This document shows, piece after piece, positions 35,668-43,971 of a stretch of DNA of 64,000 nt. The stretch's first letter is position 1; each line of letters starts with the position of its first letter. The stretch covers positions 3,218,156-3,282,155 of the forward strand of contig NZ_JH597773.1 in assembly GCF_000243335.1 (NCBI RefSeq), read 5' to 3'. This DNA comes from Leptonema illini DSM 21528. GTDB taxonomy: Bacteria > Spirochaetota > Leptospiria > Leptospirales > Leptonemataceae. The position numbers were made by a program, and so were the translations under genes. Below the pieces are notes generated by a model, which was not told the origin of the DNA, did not search any database, and saw only the letters and a program-made list of their open reading frames with translations.

Positions 35668-37027
35668 GACCCGCTCCGGCGGTCATCTTCTCATCACTTA
35701 CGCCGATCATCTCGTCGCTCGGAAGTCCGAACTTGATGAAGTTGTAGATGTAGAGAATAATACCGACCGAAAAAAGCGACGCTGCCAGGATAAGACCGAC
35801 AAAATGAATCTCGATCTCTTCCTGAACGGCGAGGAAGTCCATACCAAGACGGCGCTCAAGATACACCTGCGCGATACCGGCGACGGCAAAGGCGCCCGTC
35901 ATACTCGTCATTCCGATATTAGACGTCCAGAAGGCGAGCAGGCCCGTCATGTTGTTCCAGAGCTTGCGACCCGTCATAAGCGGCTGAGCATAGGAGATCA
36001 CGGCAAGCACGATCATCGCATAGGCTCCCCAGAAAGCGAGGTGGCCGTGCATGGCCGTCACAAGCGTTCCGTGTGTATACAGGTTAACCTGAGGCAGCGT
36101 ATGAGCGAAACCGAGGAATCCCGCACCGACGAAGGACATGATAGCGCAGCCGATCGTCCAGTAGAGGGCGACCTTGTTCGGATGGCTGCGTCCGGCACGA
36201 CGATACATGGCGATCGCGAAAAGCGCCATTCCGAGAAATGCAAGCGGTTCGAGAGCGGAGAAAATACCGCCGATCCACAGCCAGTAGCTCGGAGTTCCGA
36301 TGTAATAGTAGTGGTGCCCTGTTCCAAGAATTCCCGAGAGAAAAGTTAACCCGACGATCACATAAAGCCACTTTTCAATTACTTCACGGTCCACACCGGT
36401 CAGCTTGATCAGCAGATAGGCGAGCAGCGATCCCATGATGAGCTCCCATACGCCTTCCACCCACAGATGCACAACCCACCATCTGAAATAAGAATCGAGA
36501 GTCTGGTTATGGAAGTAGATCATACCGGGAAGGTAAAGCAGTGCGGCCGAGAAAAGTCCGAAGAACAGAACGAGCGACGTCGTCGTGTAGCGGTTGCCCT
36601 TCCACACCGTCATTCCGATGTTAAAGAGGAAGGCCAGAACGTTAACCACGACGAGAAAGTCGAGCGGACGGGGAATTTCAAGGAATTTGCGGCCTTCCCA
36701 CCAGTTCAGATGAAAACCGGCAATGGCGACGACGCCTACGACGACGAGGCTGATGAGCTGAATCCATCCGAGTTTTTCGGAGTAGATCTCGCGGTCGCTT
36801 TCTTCGGGGATGATGAAATAGGCGGCGCCCATAAATCCCGTTAAGAGCCAGACGACGAGCAGGTTCGTATGTGTGGCGCGAGCCGTATTAAACGGAATGA
36901 ATTCATGCAGTCCGTCCATACCGATCCGGGCGAAGCCCATGACGAAGCCGTAGACGAGCTGCAGCGCAAAGAGCAGCATACAGGTTGCGAAGAACCAGTA
37001 CGCGAGTTTCTGTGATCGAAATTTCAT
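35660..37027 (-). CDS. norB: nitric oxide reductase large subunit
   Basis: 455 residues and about 12 membrane helices of the haem-copper oxidase superfamily. Recognisable parts are FIIPEESDREIYSEKLGW, YLLIKLTGVDREVIEKWLYVIVG, GTGHHYYYIGTPSYWLWIG, whose histidines bind the active-site metals, and MHGHLAFWGAYAMIVLAVISY with haem ligands. It reduces NO to N2O at the inner membrane with electrons from NorC. The gene starts 16 bases after norC. The length equals known NorB. Confidence 0.96.
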   Translation of the reverse strand: MKFRSQKLAYWFFATCMLLFALQLVYGFVMGFARIGMDGLHEFIPFNTARATHTNLLVVWLLTGFMGAAYFIIPEESDREIYSEKLGWIQLISLVVVGVVAIAGFHLNWWEGRKFLEIPRPLDFLVVVNVLAFLFNIGMTVWKGNRYTTTSLVLFFGLFSAALLYLPGMIYFHNQTLDSYFRWWVVHLWVEGVWELIMGSLLAYLLIKLTGVDREVIEKWLYVIVGLTFLSGILGTGHHYYYIGTPSYWLWIGGIFSALEPLAFLGMALFAIAMYRRAGRSHPNKVALYWTIGCAIMSFVGAGFLGFAHTLPQVNLYTHGTLVTAMHGHLAFWGAYAMIVLAVISYAQPLMTGRKLWNNMTGLLAFWTSNIGMTSMTGAFAVAGIAQVYLERRLGMDFLAVQEEIEIHFVGLILAASLFSVGIILYIYNFIKFGLPSDEMIGVSDEKMTAGAGRE

Positions 37028-37043
37028 AGTTTACTCCAGAGGA

Positions 37044-37730
37044 TCATTTCAGAGCAGAAAGGAATTCGGAGAGCTCTGTCAGCTGTTCAGGGCTGAGCGG
37101 AAGCTTCGGCATGGCCGTGCCGGGTTTAACCGATTGAGGGTCCGAAAGCCATTTTGTAAGATAAGCGGTATCGTATTTCTTACCGACGCCGTCAAGGGCC
37201 GGTCCGACCGTGCCGCCTTTTCCGCCCAGAGCATGGCAGGATTTGCAGAGAGACTGAAAAACAGCCGGTTCGGCGGCGGAGTTCTGAGCCGTGGCCTGTT
37301 CGGCCTGGGCGACCTTAATCGTCGGTTTAGGCGGGAATCCGTTCAGATCCATCTTGCCTGTCCATGTGAAGAAGGCGATCAGATCGTCGATCTGCTCGTC
37401 AGTGAAGTCATACTTCACCATCTTACGGCGGCCGGGGTACATGGCCTCCGGATCTTTGATGAAGACCCGAATCCATTCCGGATCGCGGCGTTCCATCACC
37501 CTGGTCAGTTCGGGCGCATAGTACGCTCCTTCGCCGAGAATGGTGTGGCATCCCATACAGTTGTTCTGATCGAAGATCAGCTTTCCCCTTTTTACGGGTT
37601 CGGTCAGGTTCTCAGCACGGGTCTGCGCCGGAACGCGGGCCAGCGTGTCAAACGTCAGACCAATAAAGAGCGCCGCAAAAAGCGCCGTCCCACCAAGGAA
37701 AAACCATCGAGCCTGTGATTTTGTAAGCAT
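37044..37730 (-). CDS. norC: NorC-type cytochrome c subunit with a second haem c domain
   Basis: 228 residues, whereas ordinary NorC has about 150. Residues 1-145 are NorC: a membrane anchor (WFFLGGTALFAALFIGLTF), haem motif CMGCH and PELTRVMERRDPEWI...PGRRKMV. After a linker rich in Ala/Gln, the last 80 residues form another class I cytochrome c with CKSCH and GTAMPKLPLSPEQL, whose Met is the likely axial ligand. It hands electrons to NorB. A Shine-Dalgarno (GGAG) precedes the ATG, and an FNR/Dnr-like box lies about 45 bases upstream. Confidence 0.92.
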   Translation of the reverse strand: MLTKSQARWFFLGGTALFAALFIGLTFDTLARVPAQTRAENLTEPVKRGKLIFDQNNCMGCHTILGEGAYYAPELTRVMERRDPEWIRVFIKDPEAMYPGRRKMVKYDFTDEQIDDLIAFFTWTGKMDLNGFPPKPTIKVAQAEQATAQNSAAEPAVFQSLCKSCHALGGKGGTVGPALDGVGKKYDTAYLTKWLSDPQSVKPGTAMPKLPLSPEQLTELSEFLSALK

Positions 37731-37768
37731 GTGAATTCTCCAATTTATGATTCAATACTATTAAAACC

Positions 37769-37782
37769 TGGATCATCGTCAA
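37769..37782 (-). promoter_or_regulatory. FNR/Dnr-type box upstream of norC
   Basis: On the minus strand TTGAC-GATG-ATCCA matches 8 of 10 fixed positions of the TTGAT-N4-ATCAA consensus of the FNR/CRP-family NO and oxygen regulators that control nor genes in other bacteria. The spacing to the norC start would suit a class II site with a short leader. It is the only such box I noticed here. Confidence 0.45.
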
Positions 37783-37819
37783 CTATTTCACAGCATTCCG
37801 GATGGTTCCGAAAATGGGA

Positions 37820-39892
37820 CTATTTCTCAACTTCGATTAGAATCCACGTAATATCGTCCTCTATGGCCGCCTTGCCGGTCCGGTTCGCTATGACAAGGGC
37901 GCGCATATAGTCGACCAGCTCATCCATCGTGTCCTGACGCCGGCTGATCAGGAACTCATCCAGCTCAGAGGGGATGGCCGGCTCTCGTTTTGAACAGACC
38001 TCTATGACCTCTTCAAGGCCGTCAGTATAAAGAAGCAGACGATCGCCTTTTTCAATCGTTGAAGTGAGCGTCTCGGGGCGTGTCTCGTCGATCAGGCCCA
38101 TCGCCCTCCCCCGACCCTTCACCCTGACAAGCGTCCCATCTGCCTTCAAATGCAGAAGCGCCGGATGGCCGCACGATCCGTAGCGCATCATGTGTCTCTG
38201 CGAATCGATATACAGATAGCCGGCCGTAAGGAAGTGGTCGCCCAGTCGTCCATAGATCGTGCGGTTCATCCATTCGAGAAGCCCTGACGGATCTTTCATA
38301 AAAGGTCGATAGGTCTGAAACGTATAACGCACGAGGGAGGCGAAAAGAGCGGCCGGCGTTCCGTGCCCCGTTACGTCGGCGATTAAGATACCGACCTCGC
38401 CGTTATGGCCGCTTATTCCATCGGCCTTTCCATCGCCCGCTCCGGCGAAAAAATCGAAGTAATCGCCGCCGAGTTTGCCGCTCGGCTCATATTCCGAGAC
38501 GATCTTCAGTCCTTCGATAAGCGGGGGTTTTTCGGGAAGCAGCGCCGACTGGATGCGACGGGCGGTGTCGAGCTCCGTATTGAGTGCGTCGAGACGGCGG
38601 GAGCTTATTTCGTTCGCGAGAGCAAGCCTGTCTTTTTCCTCTCGAATTCGCCTGTAGCGGTACGATACGCCAAGGGCAAGGATAACCATTTCAATCGCCG
38701 CCGCTGCCTGTATAGAATAGATCGTGCTGACTGATTTATCGAAGACGGCCAGGTTACTTAAAACGACGACGACGCCCGAGATGAGGAACCCCGAGAAAGA
38801 AAGCAGATAGAACCAGGCCATCCGGCTTCCTGCTCGAATGTTACGATACGTCGAGACCATGAGCACGGCCAGCGTGAAAAGCAGAAAGACGTTCAGAGAA
38901 AAAGATATCATGCGGTAGGGGATGATAAAGGAAAGCACGACGCCGAGGGCGGCAACGATCGCCAGGCCTGTCTGGATCGACCACATCGTGCGCTGCCGCT
39001 GACGCAGTTGAAGATACTCGCTTGAGAAGAGGATGGCAAAAAAGATGGAGAAACCAAGGAAGGCCGGGTTCAGGCGATTGGTCAGAAATGTCGATTCGGG
39101 AAAGAGATAGAGAAAGGCGAAGCCGTTATACACAAAGAGAAAGAACCCAAGCGAAAAGATATAGAGGGCATAGAGGGCAAAGATGCGATCTCGCAGAATC
39201 AAGAACTGGCCGAGGCTATAGGCGACCATGATAAGAACCATGCCATAGAAGAAACCGAAGACGAGATTCTGTTCGTTCGATTTGATACGGAATTGCTCGG
39301 GCGTGAGAACGGCGGGAAGAATGGCAAGCACGCTGGTCGTTTGAAAGCGCAGGTAGAGCTGCCTTTCGCCGTGAGCGGGTACGCTGAACGGAAAAATATG
39401 ATTGCGATCGCGAATCGGCCTTTCTGACATGACGAGCATATCGCCTGATACGAGGGTTCGTAAGATGAGGTCATTCTCGGTCTCGTAAAAAATCACTTCA
39501 TCAAGCGGCGGAAAATCGATATCAAGATAGAGATCGGCCTGCTTATCGGTCGGATTGCTTACGACTAACCTGACCCACAGCGTACGGTTGTCGAAACCGA
39601 AGTTCAGCTCATGTTCGGACGTCGCCTGAAAGGCGTCCGTTTCTGGCAGAATCCTATCCACTCGAATGGCTTCATCCAGAGTTGCTTCTGCGGATGCTCT
39701 ATTGCTCGGGCCTCCAGGTCCATGCAGAGCGCTGCTATCTTCAAAGGCATAGGATAACGCGATCTGATTCGCAGAAATCCTCTCTTCTGAAAAGCCCGCA
39801 AGCGACGTACCGAGAAGAAGAAGGCTGGCCACAAGGACGCGAATAAGCCAGGCCCTCAGGTTTATACTGTCTAAGCTGCTATGGCCTTCCAT
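37820..39892 (-). CDS. 7TM-DISM receptor with SpoIIE-type phosphatase output
   Basis: 690 residues from the ATG at 39892; the frame extends upstream into the preceding gene. A signal segment (LIRVLVASLLLLGTSLAGFSE) leads to a periplasmic 7TMR-DISMED2-like beta domain (about 60-190, with NRTLWVRLVVSNPT). Seven membrane helices follow (about 200-400), then a short coiled coil and a PP2C/SpoIIE domain with LGGDYFDFF, LIADVTGHG and LLYTDGLEE. It is predicted to sense an extracytoplasmic ligand and dephosphorylate a protein such as an anti-sigma antagonist. The start overlaps the DUF1275 gene by 22 bases, so the two are coupled. Confidence 0.9.
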   Translation of the reverse strand: MEGHSSLDSINLRAWLIRVLVASLLLLGTSLAGFSEERISANQIALSYAFEDSSALHGPGGPSNRASAEATLDEAIRVDRILPETDAFQATSEHELNFGFDNRTLWVRLVVSNPTDKQADLYLDIDFPPLDEVIFYETENDLILRTLVSGDMLVMSERPIRDRNHIFPFSVPAHGERQLYLRFQTTSVLAILPAVLTPEQFRIKSNEQNLVFGFFYGMVLIMVAYSLGQFLILRDRIFALYALYIFSLGFFLFVYNGFAFLYLFPESTFLTNRLNPAFLGFSIFFAILFSSEYLQLRQRQRTMWSIQTGLAIVAALGVVLSFIIPYRMISFSLNVFLLFTLAVLMVSTYRNIRAGSRMAWFYLLSFSGFLISGVVVVLSNLAVFDKSVSTIYSIQAAAAIEMVILALGVSYRYRRIREEKDRLALANEISSRRLDALNTELDTARRIQSALLPEKPPLIEGLKIVSEYEPSGKLGGDYFDFFAGAGDGKADGISGHNGEVGILIADVTGHGTPAALFASLVRYTFQTYRPFMKDPSGLLEWMNRTIYGRLGDHFLTAGYLYIDSQRHMMRYGSCGHPALLHLKADGTLVRVKGRGRAMGLIDETRPETLTSTIEKGDRLLLYTDGLEEVIEVCSKREPAIPSELDEFLISRRQDTMDELVDYMRALVIANRTGKAAIEDDITWILIEVEK

Positions 39893-40575
39893 CTGAAAAT
39901 CCGCAGAAGAAAGTAAATCAATCCGGCGATAAACAGCCACAATGCCGGAGCATAGAGAGCGAAAAATCCCATGCGCTGAAAGAACACCTGACCGATGCTC
40001 CCGCCAGAAAGAAAGCCAAGCAGAAGTATTGAGAAGAGTGAAAACCGTAACAGAGGAACCTTTCGATTGCGGAGCATCTGGCCGATTAAGATTCCAAGAT
40101 CGGTGATGATACCCGTCATATGAGTCGTGCGTACAACCGCACCACTGTAAGAAGTGGCCATTGCGTTTTGAAGTCCACAGGCCATCGAAAGCAGGTATTC
40201 TCCATAAACCGAATTCTGCAGCAGAAGAGAGGCGGCAGCGATGATAAACGCCGATTCAATCATGAGCAGAACACCGTAACGCCGGCCTGGCTTGAATTGC
40301 GAATCATGCGTGATATAGCCCGACACCGAGGCTCCGATCATAAAGCAGAGTACGATAAGAACGAACGTCTGCGCCTCGGCGTATTTTCCCGAGGCGACGC
40401 TTGCAGCAAGCCGTGTAACGTTACCCGTCGTGTGACTGATCGCCTGATGAAAGAGACCGAGGAAGCTGACGACGTTGATAAAGCCCGCCGTAAAACTGAG
40501 AAAGAAGGCGCCTGGAAGCAGGATCTGAGGCAAACGTGCCTCAGGTCTGGCCGATTCGGGAATCGTCTTATTCAT
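39871..40575 (-). CDS. DUF1275 (YoaK-type) membrane protein
   Basis: 234 residues from ATG 40575. Six membrane helices; the family pattern is seen in LSFTAGFINVVSFLGLFHQAISHTTGNVTRLA, then ACGLQNAMATSYSGAVVRTTHMTGIITDLG. Members are inner-membrane proteins of unknown transport or regulatory role. It overlaps the GH31 gene before it by eight bases and the SpoIIE-type gene after it by 22, forming a compact three-gene block between norEF and norCBQD. Confidence 0.88.
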   Translation of the reverse strand: MNKTIPESARPEARLPQILLPGAFFLSFTAGFINVVSFLGLFHQAISHTTGNVTRLAASVASGKYAEAQTFVLIVLCFMIGASVSGYITHDSQFKPGRRYGVLLMIESAFIIAAASLLLQNSVYGEYLLSMACGLQNAMATSYSGAVVRTTHMTGIITDLGILIGQMLRNRKVPLLRFSLFSILLLGFLSGGSIGQVFFQRMGFFALYAPALWLFIAGLIYFLLRIFRWKAIAA

Positions 40576-42817
40576 GGGATTCGCTCTGGACGGCGGCCCT
40601 GCGAAGTGCTGCAATCAGATCGGCACGTTCGGCGCGAATAAAGATGGCGGGCTGGCCGATGGGCGCCTGTACGCTGTGCGTTCGTTTTCCCTCGAAAGCC
40701 TTCTCTGTCCACAGATGAATCCATTGCCCGGCCGGCAGATATACCGAAAGCTCGGCAACTCCCTTATCCAGTACGGGCGCTACGAGAATATCACGACCGA
40801 GAAGAAAGCTCTCATAGCGAATGCCATACACGGCCGGATCATCGGAGTAATGAAACCATAGCGGACGAACGACAGGCCAACCGTGCTGCTCCGCTTCGGC
40901 GAACAGCGTCTTTCTATAAGAGAAAAGAGCGGCGTAGATGCGAGCGAATCGTGAGAAATGCAGAAGCGTCTCGTCGTCGCTGTGAAACTGATGGTTCACG
41001 TCGGGTCGATTGCCTTCATGGGTGCGAAAGACGGCCTGAAAGGCGGCCATCTCTGTCCAGCGCATAAAGAGCTCTTTCGAGCGATGATAATCGCGCAGCG
41101 GATGCGTGATCGTCGTATAACCTCCGATGTCGGAGTGATTGATGCTGAATCCCGAAAGGCCGCTTGAAAGAAGTCCCGTTACGGCCGTCTTAATGCCGTC
41201 GTATTCATCCCAGCTGACAAGCTGGTCACCCAGCCAGAACAGCCGGGCCTGTTCCGGACTCTGCGTGAAGGCAGATCGCACAAAGAAAACGACGTCCTCG
41301 TTCGCATGCGACTTCTTCCATTCTTCGGCTGCCTCGCGATTTAGAGCGGCCCACTGCTCTGGATAACGATTGTGAAACGAAGAAGCCGGCTCGCCCGAAA
41401 AGAGTTTCGCGTCAAAGGGAAGAGCCTCGCCGAAATCGGCCATATAACCAGAAGCTCCGCGGGAGAGAACTTCTTCTTTGATGACGTCTTTCATCCAGCG
41501 GCGCGCGGCGGGGTTCGTCAGATCAAGCAGGCCGGCATGAAAATCGGTATTGAGGATCAGATACGGTTCGCCGTCGGCCTTTCTCACGAGGTAGCCGTTT
41601 TTCTCGGCCTCCGCAAAGAGATTGCGGCGTAGATTACTTTTGAGTGACGCCACATCGGCAAAAAAAGGATTCACGTAGGTCATCACGCGTATGTTCTTTG
41701 AACGCAGCTCGGCATTTAACTCATCCCACTCCGGATAACGATCCCGGTCGAGCTCCCAGTTCCACCAGAGCTGTCGCCCGAAGCTTGTCGTGCGCTGTCC
41801 CACCCAGTCCTGAAGCCAGAAAGCGGCCATCGGAGTATTATACGAGTCGAGTTCTTTCAGCCGTTTTCTGACTTCGTCGGTGCCGCCCTGCATACCGATG
41901 ATAGCTCCACTGTGAATCCAGTCGGGTAGCGCCTTCATGCGGCCCGAATACTCTGTATAACGCTCGACCAGCTCCGCGGGATCAGAGCCCGATAGCAAGC
42001 GTCCGGTCATCCGATTGCTGAAAACCTCGATGCGAACGAGATCCTCTTCGGTCATATCAAAGATGGAATACTCTCGATTTTCAAGAAAGAGGGAGCGCAT
42101 ACGACTGCTTATAAAGTGCGGGACGCCGGCGTAACTCGTATGCCAGTCTCCGCCCGCTCCTGCCGTGAGGTTAGCCCCCGCGGTGATGGGCTGTGTTCCG
42201 CGACCGATGCCCTGCTCCTGTACGAGGATGGGCAGTTGGCGACCTTTCAGATTGAAGTAAGTGAACTGCTCGCCGAATCCGAAGAAGGCCTCGTCTGTAA
42301 CTGAGGATAGGTTCAGCTGCAGACGGTTCAGCTCAGGAGAGAAGAGACGAAAGTCGAAGCGCAGAGCGTGATCTGACACCTCTTTAAAATGAAACTGATA
42401 GGCGATACGGCTCTCGTCCTCGCAGACAAGGCTGCCGCGAACAAGCATCTCGGGGCCAGAGGCGACCACGCTTTCGACCACCTGCCCGCGGCAATCCAGA
42501 AGCGTTTCGTCTTCAATTGAGAAAGATCCGCGTGATTCCTCGACCTTTTCTTTGCCGCGGCCTCCGGTCAGGAAGGCATGACCGGGCAGGGACTCGGCAA
42601 GGATGCGATCGCCGTCTTTCCAGCGGTAGACGGGGCCTTGCTCTGTCACCGATCGCTCAAGAGTAAAACGGCCGGCCGACCATGTATGCGGCGAAGGAAG
42701 CGTGCGCATGACATCGGCCTCAATCAGCCGATCGGGACGGGGAGAGGAACAAAAGGACAGGAAGGCGAGAACGGAAAGGGTCGTAAGGATTCGTAAAGTG
42801 CGCAAGAAAAGCTCCAT
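40568..42817 (-). CDS. GH31 glycosidase lipoprotein, sulfoquinovosidase (YihQ)-like
   Basis: 749 residues with lipobox LSFC (Cys23), so lipid-anchored. The GH31 barrel is closest in my reading to YihQ: FGEQFTYFNLKGR, EQGIGRG, IGMQGGT, LQDWVGQRTTSFG, then nucleophile Asp461 in YMADFGEALP, acid/base Asp531 in LGDQLVSWDE, and HHSDIGGYT-like NHSDIGGYTT. In E. coli YihQ the sulfonate of sulfoquinovose is bound by Gln288, Arg301, Trp304 and Tyr508 (numbers from memory). Here Gln336 and Trp352 correspond to the first and third, but the arginine position is Gln349. It may therefore act on another alpha-glucoside. No sulfoglycolysis genes are nearby. Confidence 0.82.
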   Translation of the reverse strand: MELFLRTLRILTTLSVLAFLSFCSSPRPDRLIEADVMRTLPSPHTWSAGRFTLERSVTEQGPVYRWKDGDRILAESLPGHAFLTGGRGKEKVEESRGSFSIEDETLLDCRGQVVESVVASGPEMLVRGSLVCEDESRIAYQFHFKEVSDHALRFDFRLFSPELNRLQLNLSSVTDEAFFGFGEQFTYFNLKGRQLPILVQEQGIGRGTQPITAGANLTAGAGGDWHTSYAGVPHFISSRMRSLFLENREYSIFDMTEEDLVRIEVFSNRMTGRLLSGSDPAELVERYTEYSGRMKALPDWIHSGAIIGMQGGTDEVRKRLKELDSYNTPMAAFWLQDWVGQRTTSFGRQLWWNWELDRDRYPEWDELNAELRSKNIRVMTYVNPFFADVASLKSNLRRNLFAEAEKNGYLVRKADGEPYLILNTDFHAGLLDLTNPAARRWMKDVIKEEVLSRGASGYMADFGEALPFDAKLFSGEPASSFHNRYPEQWAALNREAAEEWKKSHANEDVVFFVRSAFTQSPEQARLFWLGDQLVSWDEYDGIKTAVTGLLSSGLSGFSINHSDIGGYTTITHPLRDYHRSKELFMRWTEMAAFQAVFRTHEGNRPDVNHQFHSDDETLLHFSRFARIYAALFSYRKTLFAEAEQHGWPVVRPLWFHYSDDPAVYGIRYESFLLGRDILVAPVLDKGVAELSVYLPAGQWIHLWTEKAFEGKRTHSVQAPIGQPAIFIRAERADLIAALRRAAVQSESHE

Positions 42818-42850
42818 CGAAGTGCTCTACAACTCGTCTCATTGACATGA

Positions 42851-43057
42851 AGCCAGTCAAGAGAAATCCAGACCGGCGACGGACGCTTGCATCCCGCTAA
42901 GGATGGTCGCGTCCGTCCGCTTTTTCTGACGGGTGAAGAAAAGGCCGACCTGCTGGCCTTTCTTGAGGCATTGACCGACGACTGCTTCTTGAATGATCCG
43001 GCCTTCGCCGATCCTGATCTGCCTCCGCTTTCTATGCCCGATTATTGCAGCAAATAA
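42851..43057 (+). pseudogene. C-terminal remnant of a MauG/cytochrome c peroxidase-family gene
   Basis: A plus-strand frame of 68 codons without a start, from a TGA at 42848 to the TAA at 43055. It contains RLHPAKDGRVRPLFLTGEEK then ADLLAFLEALTDDCFLNDP, the standard C-terminal end of dihaem cytochrome c peroxidases (NxDPRIRPLGLTxEEKxDLVAFLxALT). The rest of the gene, with the haem motifs, is missing upstream, where the GH31 gene starts in the opposite direction at 42817. The tail overlaps the 3' end of norF. It is a deletion remnant. Confidence 0.75.
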
Positions 43058-43272
43058 CTGAGCATACCGGTCACAAGTCCCATGTAAAGGATCATTCCGA
43101 ATCGCCATAGGGGATGGGCGGTTCGAAGATGCATATAGTTATCCGTGATAAGGACGGACTTCACGAAGGTGAGCGCTCCGGCGGCGATGGCAACGGGCAG
43201 CGCAAGATGCGGCAGCAGGAAGATCGTTGCCGAGAGGAGTAAGAGCACGATGTATATGATAAATTCTTTCAT
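43042..43272 (-). CDS. norF: NorF-like / COX4-type small membrane subunit
   Basis: 76 residues with three hydrophobic helices and the short motif TDNYMHLRTAHPLWR that marks prokaryotic cytochrome oxidase subunit IV and NorF proteins. It follows the NorE-like gene by six bases. NorF is an accessory protein that helps NO reductase reach full activity; the mechanism is unknown. A cytochrome oxidase subunit IV is the alternative, but no oxidase subunit I or II gene is nearby and a NO reductase operon is. Confidence 0.75.
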   Translation of the reverse strand: MKEFIIYIVLLLLSATIFLLPHLALPVAIAAGALTFVKSVLITDNYMHLRTAHPLWRFGMILYMGLVTGMLSYLLQ

Positions 43273-43278
43273 GTCGGG

Positions 43279-43839
43279 TTAACCTGTTACATAGAATAGC
43301 GGAAACAGAATCAGCCAGATCAGATCGACAAGATGCCAGTATGAGGCGGCCGAGTTTGCGATCAGATGCCGCTCCGGATGATCGGAAAGCAGGCGTCTTG
43401 ATGCGATGACGAGGAATACGACTCCAAGGATGACGTGCAGAAAGTGAGCAAACGTCAGGAAGTAATACGAGAAAAAGAAAAGGTTAGTCGTCGTCGTGAA
43501 TCCGGCTGAAATATCGACGCCATATTCAACGATCTTAAGAATCAGAAAGATCCCACCACAGAGGGCGGCCAGCAGAAAGGACTGCGAGGCTTTCGTCCGT
43601 TCAAGCCGCAGGGCTCGCGCTGCAAGAAAGCTTCCCGTAATCAAGAGCAGGGTATGCGCCATCGCAAAATTAGGGATGAGGTGCTGCGACGATTCATGAA
43701 AGAGTGCCGGGTTTTCGTTTCGCACAAGCGCGTAGGCAAGAAAGAAACCGGCGAAGGTGAGCAGTTCGAGCGTGATGAAGATCCAGAGGGCCAGGCCTCC
43801 CGGAGGGCTCGACAGGGTGCGTGTATTTTCCACGTTCAT
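43279..43839 (-). CDS. norE: NorE-like / cytochrome c oxidase subunit III family protein
   Basis: 186 residues from ATG 43839 (MNVENTRTLSSPPGG); the longer frame to 43944 has no supporting signal. Five membrane helices of the COX3 fold with LWIFITLELLTFAGFFLAYALVRNENP, then FAHFLHVILGVVFLV and YWHLVDLIWLILFPLFY. Short COX3 relatives of five helices next to nor genes are NorE. It forms a pair with norF downstream. It is separated from norCBQD by three unrelated genes and a pseudogene, all but the latter on the same strand. Confidence 0.8.
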   Translation of the reverse strand: MNVENTRTLSSPPGGLALWIFITLELLTFAGFFLAYALVRNENPALFHESSQHLIPNFAMAHTLLLITGSFLAARALRLERTKASQSFLLAALCGGIFLILKIVEYGVDISAGFTTTTNLFFFSYYFLTFAHFLHVILGVVFLVIASRRLLSDHPERHLIANSAASYWHLVDLIWLILFPLFYVTG

Positions 43840-43875
43840 AAGAAAGTGAGAACAGTGATCCGGACAAGCAAATTT

Positions 43876-43891
43876 AATACCTTGGAGTATT
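43876..43891. promoter_or_regulatory. AATAC-N6-GTATT dyad upstream of norE
   Basis: A 5-bp inverted repeat around CTTGGA, 36 bases ahead of the norE start and 80 bases ahead of the divergent hypothetical gene. The size would suit a regulator dimer, but arms this short are weak evidence. Confidence 0.25.
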
Positions 43892-43971
43892 GATTTTAGG
43901 GGTTCGCGGGTTGAGCTACGGAAACGGAGAGAAAATGGAAACAAACTCGACAGAAATCTGTTCTTCTGTCT

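Noticed and set aside
36289-36301. Further GGAGTTCC palindrome within norB
   Set aside because: It has only 5-bp arms, and the residues GTP-YW it encodes are conserved in NorB of other bacteria, so coding constraint explains it.
42857-43108. Minus-strand frame of 83 codons next to norF
   Set aside because: It is the shadow of the cytochrome c peroxidase remnant and norF; no start signal or family pattern.
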